From Candidatus Dietzia intestinigallinarum (lineage in GTDB: Bacteria > Actinomycetota > Actinomycetes > Mycobacteriales > Mycobacteriaceae): DNA of 35,645 bases. Shown here piece after piece: positions 7,107 through 15,870 of the stretch. Position numbers and translations under genes: made by a program. The DNA lies in assembly GCA_019119875.1 (NCBI GenBank), contig DWWG01000117.1, positions 1 to 35,645 on the forward strand, given 5' to 3'. Under the pieces are notes generated by a model. That model made no database searches and was not told where the DNA came from. It saw only the letters and a list, made by a program, of their open reading frames with translations. How positions within the stretch are numbered: the stretch's first letter is position 1; each line of letters begins with the position of its first letter.

Positions 7107-7144
7107 ACGGTACGGCCACACCACGGTCCATGCAACAAGTTGCA
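7107..7144 (-). promoter_or_regulatory. NMO-padR promoter with palindromic operator candidate
   Basis: On the minus strand, a -35 TTGCAT (7130-7135) and a -10 TACCGT (7107-7112) are separated by 17 nt. The -35 is overlapped by the inverted repeat TGCAAC-AA-GTTGCA (7131-7144), with another half-site-like GTTGC at 7150-7154. This is where an autoregulating PadR protein would be expected to bind. Confidence 0.5.
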
Positions 7145-7154
7145 CAAACGTTGC

Positions 7155-7502
7155 TCAACGCAGTTCCTCCACCACGCTCGTGCCCGACCCCGGACGCGAC
7201 TCCCACGTCCAGTTCTCGTGCAGCCGCACCCGGCCGTCCGGAAGCACCTCGACGATCGACTCGCACACCCCGCCCGAGGTCAACCCGTCGACGCCCAGGT
7301 GGCTGTACCGGAAATGCAGCCGGTCGCCGTCGCGGGTGCCCACCAGGTAACCGCGGATCACTGCACCTCCGCCGTACTCGGCCCAGACCACCCCACCGTC
7401 CTGGCGGTATGTGAACACGGTCGCCCGCCCCACCTCGCCGTCCGCGGAGTTGGACACGCCGACCATCCGGCGCCCGTCGAGGTCGGTGTCGCGCGCGGTC
7501 AC
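7155..7502 (-). CDS. Small conserved protein of the family often labelled N-acetylglutamate synthase
   Basis: 115 aa from a GTG at 7502 that overlaps the stop codon of the upstream gene by 4 nt (GTGA), giving translational coupling; an internal ATG at 7466 is the alternative. The body has GRRMVGVSNSADGEVGRATVFTYRQDG, VVWAEYGGGAVIRGYLVG and a C-terminal RVRLHENWTWESR. This pattern belongs to a small all-beta family that databases often annotate as N-acetylglutamate synthase. The protein is far too small for, and shows no sign of, the GNAT acetyltransferase fold, so that label is probably wrong and the function is unknown. It probably shares an mRNA with the pyruvyl transferase-family gene. Confidence 0.8.
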   Translation of the reverse strand: MTARDTDLDGRRMVGVSNSADGEVGRATVFTYRQDGGVVWAEYGGGAVIRGYLVGTRDGDRLHFRYSHLGVDGLTSGGVCESIVEVLPDGRVRLHENWTWESRPGSGTSVVEELR

Positions 7503-8965
7503 AGCGGGTACAACTCCTCTGCCAGAGCCTCGGCCGCCGCGATCAGGGCCGCGACCGCCGCCGAGGTGAAGCCGCCCGACGTGGGCAGGGCCGGTACCGG
7601 GGAGTCGACGACGACGTCGCCCGCATCCACCGTCTCCCACGGCGACCCCGCTGCCGCCAACGAACCGTGCTTGACGTTGTAATAGGCCGAACCGGTGCGC
7701 AGGGCCACCCCGGACGCGCCCCGGGCAGCGGCGAACAGATGCGAATGGAAACGCGTGGTCAGCCAGGCCTGCCCGGAGCGTGCGGGCAGGCCACCCGACC
7801 AGAGGTGCTGGAACGGCAGGAAATGAGCCCGCCCGAGATCGAGTTCGGCCAGCTGGAGACCGACCTCGTCGTCGTTGTCGGTGTCGTCGGTGTCGGTGTC
7901 GCCCTTGTCGGTGCACGCGACGTCGTCGTTGTCGTCGTCGTTGTCGTCGACACCACCCGGGGCCCGTCCGGCGGCGTCGGCGCGGGCGCACACCAGATCC
8001 CACACCACCCGGTCGCCACCGGGGATCGACTCCACCACGGTGATCCGCTCCCCCGGCACCCGCCACTCGACGAGGATCCGCGCCACGGCCTCGGCGAGCT
8101 GCCCCGGATCCGCCAGATCCGACTGCACACACAGGACCAGATCGCGGGCGGCACGGGGATCGTCCGAGTAGACGGGATGATCGCCGGCCTCGATCCCGGC
8201 ACCGCCGGCCAGCGCGAGCCACCCGTCGTCGCCGACAAGATGGACGGGCACGCCGGTCCCGGCCAGCAGATCACGCGAGGCGGCGTCGCGCACGACGACC
8301 TGGTCGAAGCCGCTCAACGCATCGGCGAGCAGCCCGGCGTCGGCACACGGGGTCAACCCCTGCCCCGTGGCCACCACCCGCGCACCCGACAGCCGCCCGG
8401 CCTGTCCCGCACCCGCCGCCACGCCGAGGTGATGCGGCCACTGGTCGTTGACGTAGCCGCCGCCGACCAGATGGATCATCGACGCCCCCCGCAACAACTC
8501 GATGCCCGACGCCAACCCCGGACGCACACCGAGATCGGTGACCGCCTCCCGGCAGAACGCGACGGACGCGGCGGGCCCGTCAGCCGCCTGCTCGCCCGCC
8601 AGACGCCAGAGAGTGTCGGTGAACAGCACATCCGGGTGCTCGGCGTGATGCAGCACCGCCGCCTGACCCGGCGTGTGACAGTCCACCACCACGGGCGTGC
8701 CCGGCCGCCGATGCCGCAGGTAGCGCAGCCACCCGGCCAGCAACTGCTCGTCGCCGTGGTTCGGGTGGCCGGCCGGAGCCACCAGGTAGATCGGACGGCA
8801 CTCGTCGCGGGGGCGACCCCAACGCGCATCCGCCACGGCGCGCAGTCCGTCCAGCGAACGACGCGCACGCCGCCGCACACCGGACACCACACGATCCGGC
8901 AGCCGCCCGCCCGACGTGGACGGCGGCTGATCGGAGGAGGCGGGGCGGCTCGGCGGAGTCGACAT
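7499..8965 (-). CDS. Polysaccharide pyruvyl transferase family protein
   Basis: 488 aa from the ATG at 8965 (MSTPPSRP); the frame is open for another 66 codons upstream but that stretch is low-complexity Gly/Arg and unsupported. The pattern matches the PS_pyruv_trans family, which transfers pyruvate from phosphoenolpyruvate to sugars of cell-surface polysaccharides. The N-terminal HPNHGDEQLLAGWLRYL is the family's GDE-type loop, IHLVGGGYVND the central Gly-rich loop, and LTTRFHSHLFAAARG the C-terminal Arg-x-His motif. An Asp/Asn/Thr-rich insert (about residues 340-368), encoded by a trinucleotide-type repeat, interrupts the fold between the two halves. The sugar acceptor is unknown. It may modify an envelope glycan, consistent with the nearby wall-synthesis genes, but that link is inference. 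Confidence 0.85.
   Translation of the reverse strand: MSTPPSRPASSDQPPSTSGGRLPDRVVSGVRRRARRSLDGLRAVADARWGRPRDECRPIYLVAPAGHPNHGDEQLLAGWLRYLRHRRPGTPVVVDCHTPGQAAVLHHAEHPDVLFTDTLWRLAGEQAADGPAASVAFCREAVTDLGVRPGLASGIELLRGASMIHLVGGGYVNDQWPHHLGVAAGAGQAGRLSGARVVATGQGLTPCADAGLLADALSGFDQVVVRDAASRDLLAGTGVPVHLVGDDGWLALAGGAGIEAGDHPVYSDDPRAARDLVLCVQSDLADPGQLAEAVARILVEWRVPGERITVVESIPGGDRVVWDLVCARADAAGRAPGGVDDNDDDNDDVACTDKGDTDTDDTDNDDEVGLQLAELDLGRAHFLPFQHLWSGGLPARSGQAWLTTRFHSHLFAAARGASGVALRTGSAYYNVKHGSLAAAGSPWETVDAGDVVVDSPVPALPTSGGFTSAAVAALIAAAEALAEELYPL
7862..7948 (-). repeat. GAC/AAC-type microsatellite inside the pyruvyl transferase gene
   Basis: About 87 bp of imperfect triplet repeat (on the plus strand runs of GTCGTC with GTT and GGT variants). 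It is in frame and encodes an acidic tract of Asp with Asn, Thr and single Lys/Cys interruptions. All units are multiples of three, so length changes would keep the reading frame. Confidence 0.85.
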
Positions 8966-9186
8966 GCCGTCCACCCTGCCGCACCACCCCTCACACCGCG
9001 ATGCACCCCTCCTCCTTCCCCACCTCCGGCCGCCCACGCACCCCCGGCCCACCCGGTCCCCTCCCCCGTTGCCCGGGCCACGACCCCCGGCATCTGCGGG
9101 ACAGAGCTCATGGGGGCTGCCCCTCACGTGCGCCCCTTCTAACGTCAGCCGTGGATCACCCACGCCATCGCCACAAGGAGCACACC

Positions 9187-9753
9187 ATGACCACCCGCCG
9201 CAGCCGGTTCACCCTCATCGCCACCGCCGGCTCCGCGATCGCTCTGGCCACCGCCGCCCCTCCCGCCGCCACCGCCGCCGATCCGGGATACGTGTTCGAC
9301 AGCCCGTCTGTACTCGAGATCAGCGAACCCGACGCCACGACGGTCACGTTCACCTACCGCAACGGCACGACCGAGACCCGACGATCGTGCGGGGTCACCG
9401 TCTCCAGCGCCGAATGGATGACGGGGTATCGAGACGCCGTGCTCGACGCCGACGACGTCGCCGCCGCGGCAGCCGCCTATCGCGCAGCCCACCCGGCACC
9501 GGACGGCAGCTTCTCCGTCAACCGGGGGGAGATCGCCGCCGGAGGTGACTCGACGATGACCACCGGATACACCGGCCCCCGACCCGCAGCTGCGCGGTCC
9601 AACTGCCTGACGCCCGCGGGGACCATCGAGCTGGAGTTCGCCATCCCCACCTCCGCGTTCGGATCTCTCGACCTGGGTTCCCTGACCGGTTCACTCGACA
9701 CCGCCTCTGCGGGGTCCGGCTCACTGGGAACCGGGACGACGAGCGGGAGCTGA
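9187..9753 (+). CDS. Secreted protein of unknown function
   Basis: 188 aa, starting at the ATG with AAGGAG 6 nt upstream. A basic N terminus and an Ala-rich hydrophobic stretch ending near ATAADP (about residue 33) form a signal peptide. The mature part contains two cysteines (one in RRSCGV, one in SNCL) that could form a disulphide, and a predicted beta-strand region TTVTFTYRNGTTET. It ends in a Gly/Ser/Leu/Thr low-complexity tail. No family is recognised. It is divergent from the pyruvyl transferase gene (221 bp between starts) and about 100 bp upstream of the large LuxR-type regulator. A possible promoter has TAACGT at 9140-9145. Confidence 0.8.
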   Translation: MTTRRSRFTLIATAGSAIALATAAPPAATAADPGYVFDSPSVLEISEPDATTVTFTYRNGTTETRRSCGVTVSSAEWMTGYRDAVLDADDVAAAAAAYRAAHPAPDGSFSVNRGEIAAGGDSTMTTGYTGPRPAAARSNCLTPAGTIELEFAIPTSAFGSLDLGSLTGSLDTASAGSGSLGTGTTSGS

Positions 9754-9854
9754 CCTGCCCCCTCACCCGCTACGCCCGTAGATATCGCGGTGATCGCCCG
9801 CGGGCACAGCGCCGGTCACGCACACTCTGATGCAGAAGCCGACGAAGGAGAGCC

Positions 9855-12476
9855 GTGGGCCCGCGACCGTCGCCGATCCCCCCGGCGTGGCCGATCATCG
9901 ACCGGCCGGCCCGGGAGGAACTCGCCGCCGCGATATCGCGGGCCGGAACCGTGGTCGTGGCGGGTGAGCCGGGTGTGGGCAAGTCCCGACTGGTCAACGA
10001 TCTGACACGGGGGAGACAGGGCGTCGTACACATCACCGGCACCCGCACCAGACCTGTCGTCCCCGGCGCCGCCGTCTCGGCACTGGTGCAGCAGGACGAT
10101 CACCTCATCGCACTGGCCGGGCTCGTGGCCGCGCTACGTCGGGTGGTCCTCCGCGAGAAAATCCACACCATCGTGGTGGACGACGCGCACGAGGTGGACG
10201 AGATCTCCGCCGCGGCGCTTCACCACTGCTGCGCCGTCGGCTCGCTTCGGCTGGTGCTGGTGCTCCGTTCCGACCGCCTGCTCCCGGACGCACTGCGGTC
10301 GACGGCCCGGCGGGACGACACCCGCTGGGTGACAGTGCCCCGCGCGACCGCCGGCGACGTCGAGACCATCCTCAGGCGCGCCCTTCGCCCCGCCGTCGAC
10401 ACCGCCGCCGTGGAGCACCTCAGGCGCGCAAGCGACGGCAACCTCTTCCATCTACGCCACCTGGTCGAGGGATCGATCCGATCGGGGACGCTCGTCGCAG
10501 AGGACGGGCTGTGGGTGCTCCACGGCCCGCCCGAACGGACGCCGATCCTCGACGAGGTGGTCCGGGCCTCGTTCGCCCGGCTCACCCCTAAGGCGCGCGA
10601 ACTCGCCGACCTCATCGCCGTGGCCGGTCCCGTCTCGTCGCACCTCCTCGCCGGGCTCGATGCCGAGTCGGCCGCCGAGGAACTCGAGAAAGCCGGGTTC
10701 ACGACCCCCGCCGACCGATTCGGCTCGGTGGATCTCGCCTACTCCGTCTATCGCGATCACCTCACGGCCGAGCTCGGTGCCGCCCGCCGTCGTCGGCTGC
10801 TCTCCCGGCTCCTCACCGCGGTGCCGAACACCCCGGGACACAGCGCACACGCGGTCCGGCTGGCCATATGGCGACATGAATCCGGAGCGGAGACCCTGCC
10901 TGACGACGACGTCGCCGCAGCCGGCCTGGCACTCACCGGCAGGCAGCCGGAACTCGCATTGACGCTGGCCACCCGCGTGTGGCTCGAACCCGGGCCCGAC
11001 CCGCGGACCCGGGGAGAGGCCGGGCTTCTGGTGGCCCGGTGTGCCGAGCAGTTGGGGGACTTCCGCCGGGCCTGCGACGTATACCGCCAGATCGCCGACT
11101 CCGACGTGGAACCGACCCTGCGGGCCAAGGCGATCACCCGCCTCGCCGAATGCCTGCGCGGCCCCCTGGACGACCAGGCCGGCGCCCGGCGGGTACTGGC
11201 CGAAGCCGCGACGGTGCGGTCCGGGGACTCGACCCGGTTACTCGACGTCCAGGTCGCCGTCGGCCTGCTCTGCGACGGCGACCTCGCCGGTGCGCTCGCC
11301 ATCACCTCACCGCTTCTCGACGACCCCCGTGCGGATGCGGAGGTCGTCGCGGCAGCCACCGTCGTGGCGTCCCAGTGTCTGTTGCGCCTCGACCGGCCCG
11401 GAGAGGCCGTGGAACTGGTCAACCGGTCCGCCGGACTGGGTGGACGAGCCGACGTGGTCACCGTCACGACCCCGGACTCGGCCGTTCTCACCGGTGCCTG
11501 CGCGGCCGCACGGCTCGGCCGAGTTCAGACCGCCCGCGAGATCACCGACCGGATGTCCCGGCAGGAACTGACCCTCAGCGCGCCCGCAGCCGGCGCATTC
11601 GTGGATTTCGCCCGCGGCAGTGTGTCCCTGCTCTCCGACCGACCCGCCGACGCCGTCGCGGAGTTCGGCCGCTGTACGACCGCGTTCCGGCGCTCCGACA
11701 TGCCTGGTTACGCCGAGTGGAGCGCGATCTGTGGTCTCGTCGCCGCCACCGACCTCGGCACCGACCACCTCGGGGGCGTACTCGACTCCCTCACCGGGAC
11801 GCGCCGCACCGGATACGGCCTCTACACCCCCGAACTGCTCCGGGCCGAGGCGAGGATCCTCGCCGCGACCGGCCTCCCCGGGCGAGCCCGGAAGGCGTGG
11901 CGACGAGCATTCGAGACCGCGGCCTCCCGGAGCGACTGGCTCAGCGCCACCGAAACCGCCATGGACCTGCTCTGCGCCGGAGAACTGGACGAACTCGGGT
12001 CGGTGGTGGGTGGCCTGCCGTCCCCCTGCTCGCCGACCGCGATCGCGGTACACGCCAGCGCCTCCGCGTCCCGCGGCAACACCTCCGAGTTGGCCGGCAT
12101 AGCCGACGACCTGGCTCACTCGCGTCCCGTCCGCGCCGCCGACATCCACGCACTCGCAGCCCGGATCGCGGACGCCGCCGGTCGCCCCTGCGCGGCGCAC
12201 AGCACCCGGGCCCGAGAGCTCGCCCGAACCGTTCCCGGACTCACCCGGCCGGCCGGGTGGCTCCCGGTGGAACTGAGCTCGAGGGAGGAACAGATCGCCA
12301 GGCTCGCATCGACGGGGCTCACCAATCGTGACATCGCCGGCGCACTCGGTATCTCCCCCAAGACCGTGGAGAATCACCTGGGGAACGCATTCCGGGAACT
12401 CGGTGTCACCGGTCGCACCGAGCTGCGCGCCATTTTCCGCGACTCCGAGACACCCGGCGGGAGTGACCAGCGGTAG
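9855..12476 (+). CDS. Large ATPase/LuxR-type transcriptional regulator (LAL/STAND-like)
   Basis: 873 aa from a GTG with AAGGAG 5 nt upstream. The N-terminal AAA-type ATPase domain (about 15-250) has Walker A GEPGVGKS (37-44) and Walker B TIVVDDAH (about 105-112). A long helical middle section (about 300-790), rich in Ala/Leu/Arg, probably forms TPR-like repeats. The C-terminal LuxR helix-turn-helix (about 807-865) reads LSSREEQIARLASTGLTNRD then IAGALGISPKTVENHL. Such regulators bind ATP and an inducer through the middle region and activate transcription as oligomers. No inducer or target can be read from the sequence. The only close same-strand neighbour is the secreted protein upstream. It is encoded as a stand-alone unit just before the wall-synthesis locus. 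Confidence 0.92.
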   Translation: MGPRPSPIPPAWPIIDRPAREELAAAISRAGTVVVAGEPGVGKSRLVNDLTRGRQGVVHITGTRTRPVVPGAAVSALVQQDDHLIALAGLVAALRRVVLREKIHTIVVDDAHEVDEISAAALHHCCAVGSLRLVLVLRSDRLLPDALRSTARRDDTRWVTVPRATAGDVETILRRALRPAVDTAAVEHLRRASDGNLFHLRHLVEGSIRSGTLVAEDGLWVLHGPPERTPILDEVVRASFARLTPKARELADLIAVAGPVSSHLLAGLDAESAAEELEKAGFTTPADRFGSVDLAYSVYRDHLTAELGAARRRRLLSRLLTAVPNTPGHSAHAVRLAIWRHESGAETLPDDDVAAAGLALTGRQPELALTLATRVWLEPGPDPRTRGEAGLLVARCAEQLGDFRRACDVYRQIADSDVEPTLRAKAITRLAECLRGPLDDQAGARRVLAEAATVRSGDSTRLLDVQVAVGLLCDGDLAGALAITSPLLDDPRADAEVVAAATVVASQCLLRLDRPGEAVELVNRSAGLGGRADVVTVTTPDSAVLTGACAAARLGRVQTAREITDRMSRQELTLSAPAAGAFVDFARGSVSLLSDRPADAVAEFGRCTTAFRRSDMPGYAEWSAICGLVAATDLGTDHLGGVLDSLTGTRRTGYGLYTPELLRAEARILAATGLPGRARKAWRRAFETAASRSDWLSATETAMDLLCAGELDELGSVVGGLPSPCSPTAIAVHASASASRGNTSELAGIADDLAHSRPVRAADIHALAARIADAAGRPCAAHSTRARELARTVPGLTRPAGWLPVELSSREEQIARLASTGLTNRDIAGALGISPKTVENHLGNAFRELGVTGRTELRAIFRDSETPGGSDQR

Positions 12477-12509
12477 GCGCGCTGGGCGGTCACTGTCGGC
12501 GCCGGAGGG

Positions 12510-12515
12510 TAGGCT
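12510..12515 (+). promoter_or_regulatory. Probable -10 of wzm (leaderless)
   Basis: TAGGCT ends 8 nt before the GTG start of wzm and no ribosome binding site is present. No clear -35 is seen. Confidence 0.45.
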
Positions 12516-12523
12516 TCGCCTTC

Positions 12524-13411
12524 GTGCAGGACCAGTCCCATTCCGATGCCACCTCGGCGACGCTCCCCGACGAGCGCGCACGCGGTGAGATCGTCAACGA
12601 CTCCCAGACCTTCCGCCGCGCCGTCGGCGATCTGCGGCAGGGGCTACACCAGCGCGAGCTGTGGCTCTCCCTGGGCTGGCAGGACATCAAGCAGCGCTAC
12701 CGCCGCTCCACCCTCGGGCCCCTGTGGATCACCATCGCCACCGGCGTCATGGCCGTGGCGCTGGGATTCCTCTACTCGATCCTTTTCCAGATCCCGCTCG
12801 CCGACTTTCTGCCCCACGTCACCGTGGGCCTGATCATGTGGGGATTCATCTCCGGGTGCATCAAGGAGGGCTCCGAGGTCTTCATCGCCAACGAAGGCCT
12901 CATCAAACAGCTGCCCAGCGCGCTGAGCGTGCACGTCTTCCGGCTCGTCTGGCGTCAGTTCCTGTTCCTGGTGCACAACCTGGTCATCTGGGTGGTGCTC
13001 ATGATCGTCTTCCCGCGCCCACTGGGCTGGGAGCTGCTGCTGTCCGTCCTGGGTCTGGGCGTGCTCATGATCAACGGCGTGTGGGTGTCGATGCTGTTCG
13101 GCATCCTGGCCACCCGCTTCCGCGACATCGCGCCACTGCTCGACTCGATGGTGCAGCTGCTGTTCTACATGACCCCCATCGTGTGGACCACGCAGACGCT
13201 CTACGAGCAGGGCGGCCAGATCGCCGACCGGGCCCGCATCGCCGAGCTCAACCCGCTCTACCACTACCTGGAGATCGTCCGTGCGCCCATGCTCGGCCAG
13301 CCCGTCGCCGCCTACCACTGGTGGATCGTGCTGGGCTGCACCGCGGTCGGCCTGCTGCTGGCCTTCCTCGCCCTGCGCAAGTTCCGCTCCCGAGTCCCGT
13401 ACTGGGTGTAG
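12524..13411 (+). CDS. wzm: ABC transporter permease, galactan export (Wzm, Rv3783-like)
   Basis: 295 aa, ABC-2 type membrane protein. A cytosolic N terminus (about 1-60, with LHQRELWLSLGWQDIKQRYRRS typical of Wzm/TagG proteins) precedes six hydrophobic segments. The conserved TMTPIVW-like wording appears as FYMTPIVWTTQTLYEQ near residue 215, followed by LNPLYHYLEIVRAP. Together with Wzt it is expected to move the lipid-linked galactan across the plasma membrane before arabinan is added, as assigned for Rv3781/Rv3783 in mycobacteria. The GTG at 12524 is chosen because a -10 hexamer ends 8 nt before it. wzt follows after 12 bp. The protein is of normal length. Confidence 0.93.
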   Translation: MQDQSHSDATSATLPDERARGEIVNDSQTFRRAVGDLRQGLHQRELWLSLGWQDIKQRYRRSTLGPLWITIATGVMAVALGFLYSILFQIPLADFLPHVTVGLIMWGFISGCIKEGSEVFIANEGLIKQLPSALSVHVFRLVWRQFLFLVHNLVIWVVLMIVFPRPLGWELLLSVLGLGVLMINGVWVSMLFGILATRFRDIAPLLDSMVQLLFYMTPIVWTTQTLYEQGGQIADRARIAELNPLYHYLEIVRAPMLGQPVAAYHWWIVLGCTAVGLLLAFLALRKFRSRVPYWV

Positions 13412-13423
13412 GAGGTACAACCC

Positions 13424-14242
13424 ATGAGCCCCGCTGCGCCCACCCCCGGCGGCGTGTCCATCGACTGCGTCGACGCCTGCGTGGACTTCCCGATCTTCGA
13501 CGCCAAGTCGCGGTCGCTCAAGAAGGCCGTCCTCGGATCCGCGGGCGGTGCGATCGGGCGCAACGCATCCAACGTCGTCGTCGTCGAAGCCCTCAAGGAC
13601 ATCACCCTCTCCCTCCGCGAGGGCGACCGCATCGGCCTGGTCGGGCACAACGGCGCCGGAAAATCCACACTGCTGCGACTCCTGTCCGGCATCTACGAAC
13701 CCACCCGCGGCGCCGCGCGGATCCGCGGCCGCGTGGCGCCGGTGTTCGACCTCGGCGTGGGCATGGACCCGGAGATCTCCGGGTACGAGAACATCATCAT
13801 CCGCGGCCTGTTCCTCGGACAGACCCGCAAGCAGATGAAGGCCAAGGTCGAGGAGATCGCCGACTTCACCGAGCTCGGCGACTACCTCGACATGCCCCTG
13901 CGCACCTACTCCACCGGCATGCGCGTGCGACTCGCGATGGGCGTGGTGACCTCGATCGACCCCGAGATCCTGCTGCTGGACGAGGGTATCGGCGCCGTGG
14001 ACGCGGAGTTCATGAAGAAGGCGCGCGTGAAGCTCGCCGAGCTGGTCTCGCGCTCCGGGATCCTGGTGTTCGCCTCCCATTCCAACGAGTTCCTCGCGCA
14101 GCTGTGCGACTCCGCGATGTGGATCGACCACGGCCGGATCCGGCAGAGCGGCGGCATCGAGGAGATCGTCACCGCCTACGAGGGGCCCCGGGCCGGCAAG
14201 GCGATCGCCGAGTACATGGACAGGCTCAACCGTGAGGGCTGA
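13424..14242 (+). CDS. wzt: ABC transporter ATPase, galactan export (Wzt, Rv3781-like)
   Basis: 272 aa with AGGAGG 9 nt before the ATG. It is the nucleotide-binding subunit partner of Wzm. Walker A is GHNGAGKST (74-82), the ABC signature is YSTGMRVRLAMG, Walker B is EILLLDEGIG and the switch histidine is in FASHS. It has the long N-terminal extension before the first strand (CVDFPIFDAKSRSLKKAV) that marks polysaccharide-exporting ATPases. It lacks the C-terminal carbohydrate-binding domain seen in some Wzt proteins, as in mycobacterial Rv3781. Its 3' end overlaps glfT1 by 11 bp, so the two are translationally coupled. Confidence 0.94.
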   Translation: MSPAAPTPGGVSIDCVDACVDFPIFDAKSRSLKKAVLGSAGGAIGRNASNVVVVEALKDITLSLREGDRIGLVGHNGAGKSTLLRLLSGIYEPTRGAARIRGRVAPVFDLGVGMDPEISGYENIIIRGLFLGQTRKQMKAKVEEIADFTELGDYLDMPLRTYSTGMRVRLAMGVVTSIDPEILLLDEGIGAVDAEFMKKARVKLAELVSRSGILVFASHSNEFLAQLCDSAMWIDHGRIRQSGGIEEIVTAYEGPRAGKAIAEYMDRLNREG

Positions 14243-15209
14243 GGCCGGGGCGGGGCACGCCGACTCGCGGCGCATCGTGGCCGTGGTGGTCACGCACCGG
14301 CGCCGAGAGCTACTCGCGGCCTCGCTGGACGTGGTGTGCGGCCAGACCCGGCCGATCGACCACCTGGTCGTGGTGGACAACGCCGACGAGCAGGCCGTGC
14401 GCGAGCTCGTCGAATCGCAGCCGGTCGAGGCGACCTACATCGGGTCCAGGCACAACCTCGGCGGCGCGGGCGGGTTCGCGCTCGGGATGCTGCACGCCCT
14501 CGCGGCCGGCGCCGACCTGGTGTGGTGTGCCGACGACGACGGTCGCCCCGAGGGCCCCGACGTCCTGGCCACCCTGCTCGACTGCATGGACCGCCACGGC
14601 CTCGCGCAGGTCTCCCCGGTCGTGTGCGATCTCGACGACCCGGACCGCCTGGCCTTCCCGCTGCGCCGGGGGCTGGTGTGGCGGCGGTGGCGCAGCGAGC
14701 TGTTCGGCGACGAGCAGAGCAGCGCCGCGCCGGGTGCGCCTGGAGCGGACGGAGCGACCGGGGCCGGCGCCGACCTGCTGCCGGGCATCGCGTCACTGTT
14801 CAACGGGGCCCTGTTCACCGCCGACTGCCTCGACAAGGTGGGCGTGCCCGATCTGCGCCTGTTCATCCGCGGCGACGAGGTGGAGGTGCACCGCCGGCTC
14901 GTGCGCTCGGGCCTGCCGTTCGGCACGTGCCTGACCACCGCGTATCTGCATCCGCAGGGCTCGGACGAGTTCAAGCCGATCTTCGGCGGCCGCATGCACA
15001 CGCAGTTCCCGGACGACCCGGTCAAGCGGCACTTCACCTACCGGAACCGCGGCTATCTGCTCTCCCAGCCGGGAATGCGCAAGCTGATCCCGCAGGAGGT
15101 CGTGAGGTTCGGCTGGTACTTCCTCGTCTCCCGCCGCGACCCGGCCGGCTTCCGCGAGTGGCTGCGGCTTCAGCGTCTGGGTGCGGGCGAGCATTTCGAC
15201 AAGCCCTGA
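14232..15209 (+). CDS. glfT1: Galactofuranosyltransferase GlfT1
   Basis: 325 aa, GTG start inside the end of wzt. It is a GT-A fold, GT2-family enzyme that adds the first galactofuranose residues from UDP-Galf to the decaprenyl-diphosphate-GlcNAc-rhamnose linker on the cytosolic face. Visible motifs are VVVTHRRRELL at the nucleotide-binding start (18-28), NLGGAGGF (75-82), the metal-binding DDD in WCADDDGRPE (101-103) and the acidic FIRGDEVEVHRR segment further on. A short Ala/Gly/Pro insert (about 160-178) interrupts the catalytic region. Order and overlap with wzt match the Rv3781-Rv3782 neighbourhood of M. tuberculosis, which supports the assignment strongly. Confidence 0.94.
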   Translation: MRAEAGAGHADSRRIVAVVVTHRRRELLAASLDVVCGQTRPIDHLVVVDNADEQAVRELVESQPVEATYIGSRHNLGGAGGFALGMLHALAAGADLVWCADDDGRPEGPDVLATLLDCMDRHGLAQVSPVVCDLDDPDRLAFPLRRGLVWRRWRSELFGDEQSSAAPGAPGADGATGAGADLLPGIASLFNGALFTADCLDKVGVPDLRLFIRGDEVEVHRRLVRSGLPFGTCLTTAYLHPQGSDEFKPIFGGRMHTQFPDDPVKRHFTYRNRGYLLSQPGMRKLIPQEVVRFGWYFLVSRRDPAGFREWLRLQRLGAGEHFDKP

Positions 15210-15238
15210 CCTTCCCCTCCCGGGGGCATGATGGGTGC

Positions 15239-15838
15239 ATGACCGACTGGATCGCCCTTCAGGCCCGAGCCGCCGACCTCTACGACGACGTCCTGGCCGG
15301 TGTCACCGACTGGGGTGCCGCCTCGCCCTGCGCCTCGTGGTCCGCGCGCGAGGTGCTGGCGCACGTGGTGGACGAACAGTTGTGGGTGCCGGGCCTGCTC
15401 GCGGGCGGGACGGTCGACGAGGTGGCCGAGGATCTCGAGGGTCCGCTGCGCCGCCTGGGTGAGATGACGGGCCCCGAGCTGGTCGCCCAGTGGCGTGCGG
15501 TGCGGGCGCCGGTGGCCGCCGCGTGGCGGGGAACCCCCGACGACGACGAGGTTCACCTCTCCTACGGCAGCGCGCCGGTGGGGCACTATCTGGCGCAGCA
15601 GACCTTCGATCTGGCGGTCCACGCCTGGGACATCGCCGCCTCCCAGGGGCGTGACCTGCCCTGGGGCGATGAGCTGGAGCGGGCCGTGTTGGAGTTCGTG
15701 CGCGCCGATCTCGCCGAGAACCCGGCGCCTGCCCTGTTCGATCCCCCGGTTCCCGGTTTCGATGGTCCCGGAGTTCCCGCGCGGCACACGGCTCTCGCCC
15801 TCACCGGGCGGGACCCCGGGCGGTGGCCGCGCGCCTGA
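15239..15838 (+). CDS. DinB/MDMPI-fold protein (TIGR03086-like), function unknown
   Basis: 199 aa from the ATG at 15239. It belongs to the helical-bundle DinB/mycothiol-dependent maleylpyruvate isomerase superfamily, whose members often use mycothiol and a metal. The pattern is SPCASWSAREVLAHVVDEQLW near residue 28, with the first metal-type His, and HYLAQQTFDLAVHAWDIAAS (about 118-137) with the other His residues, which is the TIGR03086 wording. Substrate unknown. It follows glfT1 by 29 bp on the same strand and may be co-transcribed, but nothing ties it to wall synthesis. Confidence 0.85.
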   Translation: MTDWIALQARAADLYDDVLAGVTDWGAASPCASWSAREVLAHVVDEQLWVPGLLAGGTVDEVAEDLEGPLRRLGEMTGPELVAQWRAVRAPVAAAWRGTPDDDEVHLSYGSAPVGHYLAQQTFDLAVHAWDIAASQGRDLPWGDELERAVLEFVRADLAENPAPALFDPPVPGFDGPGVPARHTALALTGRDPGRWPRA

Positions 15839-15870
15839 CCCGCCCACCGCGAACTGACCGGCGAGTAAGT

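Noticed and set aside
8965-9163. Longer N terminus of the pyruvyl transferase-family protein
   Set aside because: The extension is Gly/Arg low-complexity and covers the intergenic region shared with the divergent secreted-protein gene; the ATG at 8965 is the better start.
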